Source: Luteimicrobium album
GTDB taxonomy: Bacteria; Actinomycetota; Actinomycetes; Actinomycetales; Cellulomonadaceae
Reading direction: 5' to 3'
Length of the DNA: 64,000 nucleotides
NCBI RefSeq assembly: GCF_030161555.1
Contig: NZ_BSUK01000001.1
Location: 806,001-870,000 of the forward strand
A program made the position numbers and the translations under genes. Below are positions 20,716 through 28,913 of this stretch, one piece after another (within the stretch, counting starts at the first letter, position 1; each line of letters begins with the position of its first letter). The notes beneath the pieces are model-generated. The model had not been told where the DNA came from and did not search any database. It saw nothing but the letters and a program-made list of their open reading frames with translations.

Positions 20716-21588
20716 CGACAGCGCGCCGAGACCGCCCGGCAGCAGCTCGCTCTCGGCCGGAGCCTTGACCTCGACCGGAGCACCCCAGTCGGAGAACTTC
20801 ATCTCGACGTCGGAGCCCGCCACCGATGTCGAGACCTTGCGGACGAGGTCCTTGTCGTCGACCCAGTACTTGTACGTGAAGCTGTCCGGCACCGCGGACC
20901 CTGCCGCGTCCAGCTGTTCCTTGGCCTCGCCGGTCACCTTGGCGGTGTCGACGACGAGGTCGTACTCCTGCGCCTTCACGCCGTCGACCGTCGCCGGCGC
21001 GCCGATCTTCTTGACCGAGGTGATGGCCTTCTTGAGCTGGTCGACCTGCGCCGCGAGGTCGGTGCTCTGCGCGGTCGACCCGAACTGCACGGCGAGCGGG
21101 TTGCTGGTGTCGGACGGGTCGATCTTGATCCACTTGTTCTTCGATGTGGCCCCGAGGTTCATGTACATGAGTCCGTCGACCATGCGGATCTCGAAGCCCT
21201 TGCCCGCAGCGGTGACCTTCTCGGTGGCCTCCGGCGTGGAACCGGTCATCTTCATCGCGCCCTCGACGGAGATCTTCTGCCCGGCGGCCGTCGTCGTCAT
21301 CGAGATCTTCGCCGTCTTCGCATCCCGCATGGCGGTCGCCGTGCGCTCGGCGAAGTTCTCCGCAGTGAGGTCACCGCCCGAGCCCGCTCCCGCTTCGGAC
21401 TGGTCGTCCGCGTTCGCGGCGGCGCTGGGGGCCGTCGTGTCCACCGAGGTCGTGGCGGCGTCCGAAGCGGCCGCGGCGGACGGCGCAGAGCTCTTCGGCG
21501 AGTCGCTGTCACCACCCGAGCAGCCGGCGACGGTGAGCGCGGCAGCGACCGCAGTCACGACCAAACCGGAAAGGGGACCACGACGCAC
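20701..21588 (-). CDS. LppX/LprG-like lipoprotein (paralogue)
   Basis: 295 residues from GTG 21588 with GGAGGT 7 bases upstream. The signal sequence RRGPLSGLVVTAVAAALTVAGC ends in a lipobox (VAGC, Cys 23). An acidic/Ser-rich linker is followed by LTAENFAERTATAMRDAKTA, DGLMYMNLGATSKNKWIKID and FTYKYWVDDKDLVRKVSTSV. These segments align position by position with the lipoprotein at 17336-18181, so the two arose by duplication. They flank the DMT/MocR pair. A lipid-binding envelope role is inferred. Confidence 0.8.
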   Translation of the reverse strand: MRRGPLSGLVVTAVAAALTVAGCSGGDSDSPKSSAPSAAAASDAATTSVDTTAPSAAANADDQSEAGAGSGGDLTAENFAERTATAMRDAKTAKISMTTTAAGQKISVEGAMKMTGSTPEATEKVTAAGKGFEIRMVDGLMYMNLGATSKNKWIKIDPSDTSNPLAVQFGSTAQSTDLAAQVDQLKKAITSVKKIGAPATVDGVKAQEYDLVVDTAKVTGEAKEQLDAAGSAVPDSFTYKYWVDDKDLVRKVSTSVAGSDVEMKFSDWGAPVEVKAPAESELLPGGLGALSSAAG

Positions 21589-21793
21589 AGCTACCTCCAG
21601 GCGAACTCCGAGTGGGTTGACACGAAGATATCGTGCCGCGAACCGACTCGTCTGCTCCTGGTCCGCTGTCCGCGGTCGAATCACCCGCGATTCGCCCGTC
21701 GGAGCGAATTTCGCGGAGCGGTCACGCGTCGGCTATCCTGAGCAGGCTCCGGAAGCGGTTCGTCGTTCGCGACGCGCGCCCGGCGCACGACCT

Positions 21794-21871
<78 letters not shown>

Positions 21872-21874
21872 CCG

Positions 21875-21907
21875 GAAGGCCCGGAACCGCAACGGTTCCG
21901 GGCCTTC
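21875..21907 (+). terminator. Rho-independent-type hairpin after tRNA-Pro
   Basis: A perfect 15-bp stem, GAAGGCCCGGAACCG with CGGTTCCGGGCCTTC and loop CAA, starts five bases after the tRNA CCA end. The T-run is weak (TTC TGCC), as is normal in high-GC actinobacteria. Confidence 0.85.
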
Positions 21908-21958
21908 TGCCGTTTCCCGCGCCGTCCGGTCCGGTGCCGACGACGCGGCGCGGCCGGC

Positions 21959-22624
21959 TCAGCGCGGCGCGCGGAACTGCTCGGGTCGCTCGCGCGGGGC
22001 GTCGGCGAGCGCCCGCACGACGCCGTCAGCGTCCAGGTCCGCCCCGTACACGGGCGTCCCAGGCTGCTGGCGCCACGACTCGGCGAGCGGGCCGGCGTCG
22101 ACGGGGTCGAACCCCAGCGCGTCGACGACCTCCGAGACGAGCCGCCTCCCGGCGTCGTCGTCGCCCGCGATCGGCAGGGCGATCCGGCCCTCGGTCCCGG
22201 GCGCGGTGCCGCGGTCGCGCAGGTGCGTCCAGTTGATGCCGTTGAAGATCTTGAAGACCGGTGCCCCGATGACGGACGACACCCACACGCTCTCGGGGAC
22301 GTCGGGGTCCTCGATGCCGTCGATGCGCCCGTCGCGCTGCCAGTAGTAGTTGTTCGTATCGATCACCGGTGCGTCCGGGCGCCGCGCGTCGACGATCCCC
22401 GGTGCGAGGTCCGGTACGGCCCGCTCGGGGATGCTGATGATCACCAGCTCGGCGTCGTCGGCCGCGTCCTTCGCCCAGACGGGCGTGGCGCCCGTCTCCG
22501 CCGCGAGCTCGGCCAGCGTCTCGGGCGCGCGCGAGTTCGCGACCCGCACGTCGTGCCCCAGCGCGGTCAGCTTCCGCGTGAGGGTCCCGCCGATCTTGCC
22601 TGCTCCGATGATGCCGATCCGCAT
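21959..22624 (-). CDS. NADPH-dependent F420 reductase-like (NAD(P)-binding) protein
   Basis: 221 residues from ATG 22624 with AAGGAG upstream. The N-terminus RIGIIGAGKIGGTLTRKL is a Rossmann GxGxxG motif. The order IGIIGAGNIG, VRVANSRAPETL, AELVIISIPERAVPDL and DTNNYYWQRDG matches the F420-dependent NADP oxidoreductase/NmrA-like group (COG2085). Many members act on NADP without F420, so the cofactor is open. It starts 35 bp downstream of the APC permease stop on the same strand, possibly one transcript. Confidence 0.85.
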   Translation of the reverse strand: MRIGIIGAGKIGGTLTRKLTALGHDVRVANSRAPETLAELAAETGATPVWAKDAADDAELVIISIPERAVPDLAPGIVDARRPDAPVIDTNNYYWQRDGRIDGIEDPDVPESVWVSSVIGAPVFKIFNGINWTHLRDRGTAPGTEGRIALPIAGDDDAGRRLVSEVVDALGFDPVDAGPLAESWRQQPGTPVYGADLDADGVVRALADAPRERPEQFRAPR

Positions 22625-22659
22625 GATGCGCTCCTTCTCGTCGAGGTCACCTCCTGCAA

Positions 22660-24162
22660 TCACGACAGGCGCGGCGATGTTCCGATCGGAGCGTCCTCGC
22701 TCTCGGCCTCGTCGGGCACGCGCGAGTGCCGCCGCCCGTACCAGAAGTAGACGACGAAGCCGATCGCCATCCAGACGAGGAACCGCAGCCACGTCTCGAC
22801 CGGCAGGTTGAGCATGAGGTAGAGGCACGCGAGCACGGACGCGATCGGCAGCACGGGCACCCACGGGACACGGAACGCACGGTCGAGGTCGGGCCGGGTG
22901 CGCCGGAGCACGATGACCCCGATCGACACGACGACGAACGCGAACAACGTGCCGATGTTGACGAGCTCGGCGAGCGCCGAGAGCGGGATGAACGCTGCCA
23001 GCACCGCGACGACCGCGCCGATGAGGATGGTGATCCGGTACGGGGTGCGGAACGTCGGGTGGACGGCGGCCAGGCCGCGCGGGACGAGGTTGTCGCGCGA
23101 CATCGCGAACAGCACGCGCGACTGCCCGAGCATGAGGATCATGACGACGGTCGTGAGGCCCGCGAGCGCGCCGATCGTGATGATCGTGGCGGCCCAGTCC
23201 GCGCCGACGGCCTTGAAGGCCTGGGCGAGCGGCGCGTCGGGGTCGAGCTCGGAGTACTTCTGCATGCCGACGACGACGAGCGACACCCCGACGTACAGCG
23301 CCGTGCAGATGACGAGCGACCCGATGATCCCGCGCGGCACGTCGCGCTGGGGCTTGCGCGTCTCCTCGGCGGCGGTCGCGACGACGTCGAACCCGATGAA
23401 CGCGAAGAACACGATCGCGGCTGCGGTGAAGACCCCGACGATCCCGAAGTTCGCGGGCGCGCTGCCGAGGATCGTCTGCCAGAGCGTGGCCTGGAGGCCG
23501 GTGGTGCCGGGGGCGGGCTTCGACGGCGGGACGAAGGGGTGGTAGTTGGCGGCCTTGACGAAGAACAGGCCGGCGACGATGACGAAGAGCACGATTGCGA
23601 CCTTGATCGCGACGATCACCGAGTTGACGCGCGCGGAGAGCTTCACCCCGAGCACGAGTACCACCGTGAGGACCGCGACCACGAGCAGGGCGGGCAGGTC
23701 CATGAACGCGTCGTCACCGCCCGCGATCGAGGTGGGCAGGTGCCACCCGATCGTGTCGAGGAGGCTCGAGAAGTACTGCGACCAGCCGACTGCGACCACC
23801 GCCGCACCGAACGCCATCTCGAGCAGCAGGTCCCAGCCGATGATCCACGCGACGATCTCGCCCGACGTCGCGTACGCGAAGGTGTACGCGCTGCCGGCGA
23901 CGGGCACCGTCGAGGCGAGCTCGGCGTAGCACAGGGCCGCGAGCCCGCACACGATCCCGGCGACGACGAAGGACAGCGCGACCGCGGGGCCGGCGTGCTC
24001 CTTGGCCGCGAGGCCGGTGAGCACGAAGATCCCGGTCCCGATGATCACGCCCACCCCGAAGACGGTGAGGTCGAGGGCGGACAGGTCACGTTTGAGCTGG
24101 TGCTCGGAATCGTCGGCGTCGGCCATCGACGCCTCGACGGACTTCGTGCGGAAGACGCTCAT
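22660..24162 (-). CDS. APC family amino acid permease (cationic amino acid transporter type)
   Basis: 500 residues, intact, ATG 24162. The start of helix 1 reads FGVGVIIGTGIFVLTGLAA, the GxGIGxGIF substrate-binding motif of APC carriers. About twelve to fourteen helices can be counted. YAELASTVPVAGSAYTFAYA (helix 3) and FFAFIGFDVVATAAEETRKPQRDVP (helix 6 and loop, in two parts) are diagnostic for the YfnA/CAT branch, where the EE-x-NP-like loop follows helix 6. The expected function is proton- or gradient-driven uptake of amino acids, probably basic or branched ones. Confidence 0.92.
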   Translation of the reverse strand: MSVFRTKSVEASMADADDSEHQLKRDLSALDLTVFGVGVIIGTGIFVLTGLAAKEHAGPAVALSFVVAGIVCGLAALCYAELASTVPVAGSAYTFAYATSGEIVAWIIGWDLLLEMAFGAAVVAVGWSQYFSSLLDTIGWHLPTSIAGGDDAFMDLPALLVVAVLTVVLVLGVKLSARVNSVIVAIKVAIVLFVIVAGLFFVKAANYHPFVPPSKPAPGTTGLQATLWQTILGSAPANFGIVGVFTAAAIVFFAFIGFDVVATAAEETRKPQRDVPRGIIGSLVICTALYVGVSLVVVGMQKYSELDPDAPLAQAFKAVGADWAATIITIGALAGLTTVVMILMLGQSRVLFAMSRDNLVPRGLAAVHPTFRTPYRITILIGAVVAVLAAFIPLSALAELVNIGTLFAFVVVSIGVIVLRRTRPDLDRAFRVPWVPVLPIASVLACLYLMLNLPVETWLRFLVWMAIGFVVYFWYGRRHSRVPDEAESEDAPIGTSPRLS

Positions 24163-24250
24163 GGCACTCCTTCGAACCGCGCCGGTCGACGGTGTCCTGC
24201 CGTTCCACTGTCACGCGGACGCCTGACGTCGGCAAACGCTCGGCGGCGCG

Positions 24251-25291
24251 CTACGCGGGGGCGACCTGCAGCTCGCGGGGCACGAGCCGGGGTTCGAGCA
24301 GCCGGTGCCGCGGGTCGCCGACGGGCTCGCCGTCGTGCCGGACCCGCCCGCCGTGCGCGCCGGTGAGGAGCTCGAGGACGCCGGTCGCAACCTGCTCGAG
24401 CGGCTGGTCGACGCTCGACATGCCGATCGACGCGGCGACGGGCGTGTTGTCGTACCCGATCACGGGGTACCGGCCGCGCGCGGCGAGCAGCGCGCCGAGG
24501 GCGAGCGAGTCGCTCGAGCAGACGACGCCCTCGACGGCGCCGCCGGTCGCCGCCTCGACGGCTCGCAGCGCCTCCGCCCCGTGCGGCACGCCCTCGGGCG
24601 TCCGTGCCTCGAGGGCGTCGAGCTCGTCGTCGTCGAGGCCGGCCTCTCGCATGGTCTCCCGCCAGCCGGCGTGCCGGTCGTCACCGGTGCCCGACGGGCT
24701 CGGCCACCCGACGTACGCGATCCGGCGCAGCCCCTCGTCGAGCAGGTGCCGCGTCGCGGCCCGCAGGCCGGCACGCCCGTCGACGTCCACCCAGAGGTGC
24801 TGCGGGTCCTCCATGTCGTCGACGCCCCACGGCCGGCCGAAGGTCACGAACCGCTGCCCGTGCTCGATGAGCCACTCGGTGCGGGGGTCGCCTTCGAACG
24901 TCGAGGTGAGGACGAACGCGTCGACGTCGGCACCGTCCGAGAGGCGGCGGAACTGCGCGATCTCCTCCTCCGGCCCGGCCGCGGTGAACAGCATGACCCG
25001 GAGCCCGAGCGCGTCGGCCTGGGCGGTGAGGGCGTGGAGGAACCGGTCGAGGACGACGCCGGAGATACCGTCGGTCATGGGGTCCAGCCGGATGCCGATG
25101 GTCGAGCTCTGCTGGGTGCGCAGGCGCCGGGCCGAGGCGTGCGGGCGGTAGCCGAGCTCGGAGACGGCGGCGAGGACGCGCTCGCGCGTCTCGGGCCGCA
25201 CGACGTCGGGGGCGTTGAGCACGTTGGAGACGGTCTGGCGCGAGACGCCGGCCGCGGTGGCGACGTCGGACACCGTCGGCAGACGGGTCAT
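24251..25291 (-). CDS. LacI family transcriptional repressor
   Basis: 346 residues from ATG 25291. The N-terminal HTH TVSDVATAAGVSRQTVSNVLN and hinge region RPETRERVLAAVSELGYRPH are canonical. The periplasmic-binding-like sensor domain follows (VVCSSDSLALGALLAARG, YDNTPVAASIGMSSVDQPLEQ). It is divergent from the sugar ABC operon, and TTTGATCGATCAAA palindromes lie between, so it should repress that operon until its sugar binds. A third, imperfect half-palindrome sits in its own upstream region, suggesting autoregulation. Confidence 0.93.
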   Translation of the reverse strand: MTRLPTVSDVATAAGVSRQTVSNVLNAPDVVRPETRERVLAAVSELGYRPHASARRLRTQQSSTIGIRLDPMTDGISGVVLDRFLHALTAQADALGLRVMLFTAAGPEEEIAQFRRLSDGADVDAFVLTSTFEGDPRTEWLIEHGQRFVTFGRPWGVDDMEDPQHLWVDVDGRAGLRAATRHLLDEGLRRIAYVGWPSPSGTGDDRHAGWRETMREAGLDDDELDALEARTPEGVPHGAEALRAVEAATGGAVEGVVCSSDSLALGALLAARGRYPVIGYDNTPVAASIGMSSVDQPLEQVATGVLELLTGAHGGRVRHDGEPVGDPRHRLLEPRLVPRELQVAPA

Positions 25292-25316
25292 GCGGGCCTC
25301 CCCTCGGCGCGCGGAT

Positions 25317-25452
25317 GGATCGTTCAAAGACGCGCCCACCCTAGCGCCGCCGCAACCGGTTGACACCGTCGGACGACGCTGCCTACGGTGGCAGGCATGG
25401 GCATTTGATCGATCAAACCCACCGGGGTGCCCGACGGTTTGATCGATCCAAA
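25317..25452 (+). promoter_or_regulatory. Sugar operon promoter with LacI operators
   Basis: TTGACA (25360-25365) and TACGGT (25384-25389), spaced 18 bp, form a plausible promoter for the ABC operon. The perfect palindrome TTTGATCGATCAAA (25404-25417) lies just past the expected start site. A near copy, TTTGATCGATCCAAA, lies at 25438-25452. A degenerate version (GGATCGTTCAAA, 25317-25328) lies on the repressor side. The central CG and the fit to LacI-family operators are seen; the binding is inferred. Confidence 0.78.
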
Positions 25453-25489
25453 CTCCACCACCGGTGCCCACCCGAACGAGGAGACAACG

Positions 25490-26776
25490 ATGCAACGAAG
25501 CACCTCGCGCTGGCTCGGCGGCTGCGCCGTCGCCGCGACCGCCGCCCTCGCCCTCAGCGCCTGCGGGTCCGGATCCGGGTTCAGCGGGAACGATGACACC
25601 ACCGGCGGCAGCACCGGTGGCGCGACCTCGACCGCGAACCTCACGTCGTCCGACAGCGCCCTCACCGTCATGATCGGCTCGAGCGGCGACGCCGAGGCCA
25701 CCGCGGTGAAGAAGGCCGTCTCGGACTGGTCGGCGTCGTCGGGCACCAAGGCGAGCGTCGTCGCGGCCACCGACCTCAACCAGCAGCTCGCCCAAGGCTT
25801 CGCGGCCAAGAAGCCCGCCGACGTGTTCTACCTGTCGACCGACGCGCTCGCCGGCTACGCCTCCAACGGCTCGCTGCTCCCCTACGGCGACCTGCTCCAG
25901 AACAAGGCGGACTTCTACCCGTCGCTCGTGAGCTCGTTCACCTACCAGGGCCAGCTCTACTGCGCACCCAAGGACTTCTCGACGCTCCAGCTCGTCATCC
26001 GCGACGACGACTGGAAGGCCGCCGGGCTCACCGACAAGGACTACCCGAAGTCCTGGGACGACCTCGAGGCCCTCGCCAAGAAGCTCACGACCGGCAAGAC
26101 CGTCGGCCTCAGCACCAACGGCGAGTACGCCCGCATCGGCGCGTTCATGGTCCAGGCCGGCGGGAACCTCATGAACGACGACTCGACCCAGGCCACCGCG
26201 AACAGCGACGCCAACGTGCAGGCGCTCACCTTCGTCAAGAAGCTGCTCGACGAGGGCGTCTACAAGTACGCGAAGGAAGGCCTCGGCGAGGGCGACGGCG
26301 GCCAGGCGCTCGGCTCGGGCAAGGCCGCGATGACCATCGAGGGCAACTGGGTGACCGGCGAGCTGAAGAACGACTTCCCGGACGTCAAGTACACCGTCGT
26401 CCCGCTGCCGTCCGGCCCCGCGGGCCAGGGCACCCTCCAGTTCTCCAACTGCTGGGGCATCGCGAAGGACAGCCCCAACCAGGCGGCCGCCCTCAAGCTC
26501 GTCGAGCAGCTCACGTCGACCGACGACCAGCTCGCGTTCTCGAAGGCGTTCGGCGTGCTGCCGTCCATCCAGTCCGCGGCCGACGCCTGGAAGACGGACA
26601 ACCCGACGCTCGTCCCCTTCCTCGACGGCGCGAACTACGCGAAGGGCGTCCCGACCGCCAAGGGCGCCTCTGACGTCGTCGCCGACTTCAACTCCCAGCT
26701 GACGAACCTCGCGAAGAGCGGCCCGAAGACGATCCTGGACACCGTCCAGAAGAACCTCGAGGCGCTCGGCCCGTAA
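25490..26776 (+). CDS. Carbohydrate ABC transporter substrate-binding lipoprotein
   Basis: 428 residues from ATG 25490. The signal peptide ends in the lipobox LSAC (Cys about 25), followed by a Gly/Ser/Thr linker and an extracellular solute-binding family 1 fold. Segments include VFYLSTDALAGYASNGSLLPYGD, WDDLEALAKKLTTG, a MTIEGNWV motif and FSNCWGIAKDSPNQAAA. This is the CUT1 class that binds oligosaccharides such as maltodextrins. It is the first gene of the LacI-controlled operon. High expression relative to the permeases is likely because a hairpin follows it. Confidence 0.93.
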   Translation: MQRSTSRWLGGCAVAATAALALSACGSGSGFSGNDDTTGGSTGGATSTANLTSSDSALTVMIGSSGDAEATAVKKAVSDWSASSGTKASVVAATDLNQQLAQGFAAKKPADVFYLSTDALAGYASNGSLLPYGDLLQNKADFYPSLVSSFTYQGQLYCAPKDFSTLQLVIRDDDWKAAGLTDKDYPKSWDDLEALAKKLTTGKTVGLSTNGEYARIGAFMVQAGGNLMNDDSTQATANSDANVQALTFVKKLLDEGVYKYAKEGLGEGDGGQALGSGKAAMTIEGNWVTGELKNDFPDVKYTVVPLPSGPAGQGTLQFSNCWGIAKDSPNQAAALKLVEQLTSTDDQLAFSKAFGVLPSIQSAADAWKTDNPTLVPFLDGANYAKGVPTAKGASDVVADFNSQLTNLAKSGPKTILDTVQKNLEALGP

Positions 26777-26798
26777 CGAGACCACCGGACGGCGGTCG

Positions 26799-26819
26799 GG
26801 CCGGGCACTCCGCCCGGCC
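26799..26819 (+). terminator. Intra-operon stem-loop after the binding-protein gene
   Basis: GGCCGGGC (26799-26806) pairs with GCCCGGCC (26812-26819) around the loop ACTCC, in the 75-bp gap between the binding-protein and permease genes. It has no T-run. Such hairpins often protect the 3' end of the binding-protein mRNA and give differential expression. That role is inferred from position. Confidence 0.55.
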
Positions 26820-26851
26820 GCCCCGGTTAGGACACGTCAGGAAGGCACGTC

Positions 26852-27991
26852 ATGACGACGACCGCTCCGGCCCTGCGCCGTCGCCACGGTGGGATCCACC
26901 GCGGCGAGGCCGCCTCCGGCTGGCTCTTCACCGCCCCGATGATCGTGCTGCTCGGCCTGTTCCTCGTGATCCCCGTGCTCATGGCGCTGTGGGTGAGCTT
27001 CTCGGACTGGAACGGCAACGGCAGCCCCTTCGCGTCGGGCGTGAGCTTCGTCGGGACCGACAACTACCACGCGATCCTCGCAGGCGGCGGGCTCGCCGAG
27101 CAGGACTTCGGCACCGCGCTGCGCAACAACGCCTGGTACGTCGTGCTCGTGGTCCCGCTGCAGACCGCGCTCTCGCTCTACCTCGCGGTCCTCGTGGACC
27201 GGCGGATGCTGCGCGGCCGCGGGTTCTTCCGCACGGCGTTCTACTTCCCGTCCGTGACGAGCTCGGTGGCGATCACGGTCCTGTGGCTGTTCCTGTTCAG
27301 CGCGAGCGGGGCCGTCAACCAGGTGCTCTCGTGGTTCGGCGTCCACGGGCCCAACTGGTTCAGCGACCCCAGCGGCGTGATCCACGACGCGCTCCAGCCG
27401 CTCGGCGTCGACCAGGGCCCGGCCGCGCTCACCCAGCACGGCTTCCTGGGCGTCTCGTGGTGGGACTGGATCGGCGGCCCGTCCGTCGCGATGACCGCCT
27501 TCATCCTCATGGCGATCTTCACGACGAGCGGCACGTTCATGCTCGTGTTCCTCGCCGCGCTGCAGAACCTGTCGTCCGAGGTCACCGAGGCCGCGATGGT
27601 CGACGGCGCGAACGGCTGGCAGCGGTTCTGGCGCATCACGCTCCCCCAGCTCCGGCCCACGCTCTTCACCGTGCTGACGCTCGGGCTCATCGGCGGCTGG
27701 CAGATCTTCGACCAGATCTACACCGGCACCCAGGGCGGCCCCGCGAAGACGACGCTGTCGCCCGCGTACCTGTCGTACCAGACTGCGTTCACCAACCAGC
27801 AGTGGGGTCAGGGCGCCGCGATCGCGTTCATCCTGTTCGTCATCATCGTGGCATTCACGCTCCTGCAGCGCTGGGTGCTGCGCGAGCGCGGGGTACCGCG
27901 CCGCAAGCGGTTCGGACCCGTGACGCCCGGCCCCGCGACCCCCGGTGCGACCCCTGCCGCGCCCGCCACCGCCTCGGAGGTGACCCCGTGA
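26852..27991 (+). CDS. Carbohydrate ABC transporter permease (MalF-like)
   Basis: 379 residues, intact, ATG 26852 with AGGAAGG upstream. It has six or more helices, beginning WLFTAPMIVLLGLFLVIPVLM. The cytoplasmic EAA loop is EVTEAAMVDGANGWQRFWRI followed by TLPQLRP, which docks the ATPase. The C-terminal tail is rich in Pro/Ala/Thr. It pairs with the next gene (GTGA overlap) to make the CUT1 membrane dimer. No ATPase gene is in the operon, so a shared MsiK-type ATPase encoded elsewhere is likely, as is usual in actinobacteria. Confidence 0.93.
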   Translation: MTTTAPALRRRHGGIHRGEAASGWLFTAPMIVLLGLFLVIPVLMALWVSFSDWNGNGSPFASGVSFVGTDNYHAILAGGGLAEQDFGTALRNNAWYVVLVVPLQTALSLYLAVLVDRRMLRGRGFFRTAFYFPSVTSSVAITVLWLFLFSASGAVNQVLSWFGVHGPNWFSDPSGVIHDALQPLGVDQGPAALTQHGFLGVSWWDWIGGPSVAMTAFILMAIFTTSGTFMLVFLAALQNLSSEVTEAAMVDGANGWQRFWRITLPQLRPTLFTVLTLGLIGGWQIFDQIYTGTQGGPAKTTLSPAYLSYQTAFTNQQWGQGAAIAFILFVIIVAFTLLQRWVLRERGVPRRKRFGPVTPGPATPGATPAAPATASEVTP

Positions 27992-28913
27992 CCACGGCGA
28001 CCGAACCCACCCCGACCCTCGCGACGTCGTCGGGCGGCGGGAAGCGGACCACGAAGCCGCCGCGGCTGCGCGGGCGCGGGACCACGCCGGGGCGCCTCGC
28101 GGGACGGTCGTTCCTCTACGCGGTGCTCGTCGTCACCGCGATCGTGTACATCTTCCCGTTCCTCGTGCAGATCGCGACGTCGTTCAAGACCAACGCGGAC
28201 GCGACCGCGCACCCGCTGTCGCTCGTCCCGACGACGTGGACCACGGCCGCGTACCACGACCTCTTCCAGAACTCCGACTTCCCGACGTGGTTCAAGAACT
28301 CGGTGATCGTCACCCTGTTCGTCACGGCGGGCCGGGTGTTCTTCGACTCCTCGCCGGGTACGCGCTCGCGCGGCTGCCGTTCAAGGGGCGCAGCGTCGTG
28401 TTCGCCGGGCTGCTGGCCGTGATGAGCGTGCCCGCGGTCGTGCTGCTGATCCCGAAGTTCCTCGTGCTCAACCAGCTCGCCCTCTACGACTCGTACGCGG
28501 GCATGATCCTGCCGCTGCTGGTCGACGCGGCGGGCGTCGTGATCATGAAGGGCTTCTTCGAGTCCATCCCCGCGAGCGTCGAGGAGCAGGCGCGGATCGA
28601 CGGCGCCGGGACGTTCCGGGTGTTCTGGTCCGTCGTGCTGCCGATGGCCCGGCCCGCGCTCGTGACGATCATCATCCTGTCGTTCCAGGGGTCGTGGAAC
28701 GAGCTGTCGCACTTCATCGTGTCGGCGCAGAACCCGGCCCTCACGACGCTCACCAAGGGCGTCGCGTCGCTCACCGCCGGCCAGCTCGGGCAGGGCAACC
28801 AGTACCCGCTCAAGCTCGCCGCCGCGCTCATCATGACCATCCCCGTCGCGGCCGTCTTCTTCGTGTTCCAGCGCCGGATCATGAACACCAGCGAGGGGGC
28901 GGTCAAGGAATGA
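27988..28913 (+). CDS. Carbohydrate ABC transporter permease (MalG-like), one apparent frameshift
   Basis: About 308 residues. GTG 27988 overlaps the previous stop. The first half (FLYAVLVVTAIVYIFPFLVQ, SFKTNADA, WFKNSVIVTLFV) and second half (LAGYALARLPFKGRSVVFAG, the EAA loop SVEEQARIDGAGTFRVFW, then VLPMARPALVT) are in different frames. The break near 28348 reads GACTCCTCGCC where GACTCCCTCGCC restores the frame, so one C is missing. ATGA overlap couples it to the debranching-type gene. It is the second subunit of the sugar importer. Confidence 0.88.

Noticed and set aside
22726..24366. Long plus-strand reading frame opposite the APC permease
   Set aside because: It is an Arg/Asp/Glu/His-rich shadow frame caused by high GC. 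The minus-strand permease has full family motifs.
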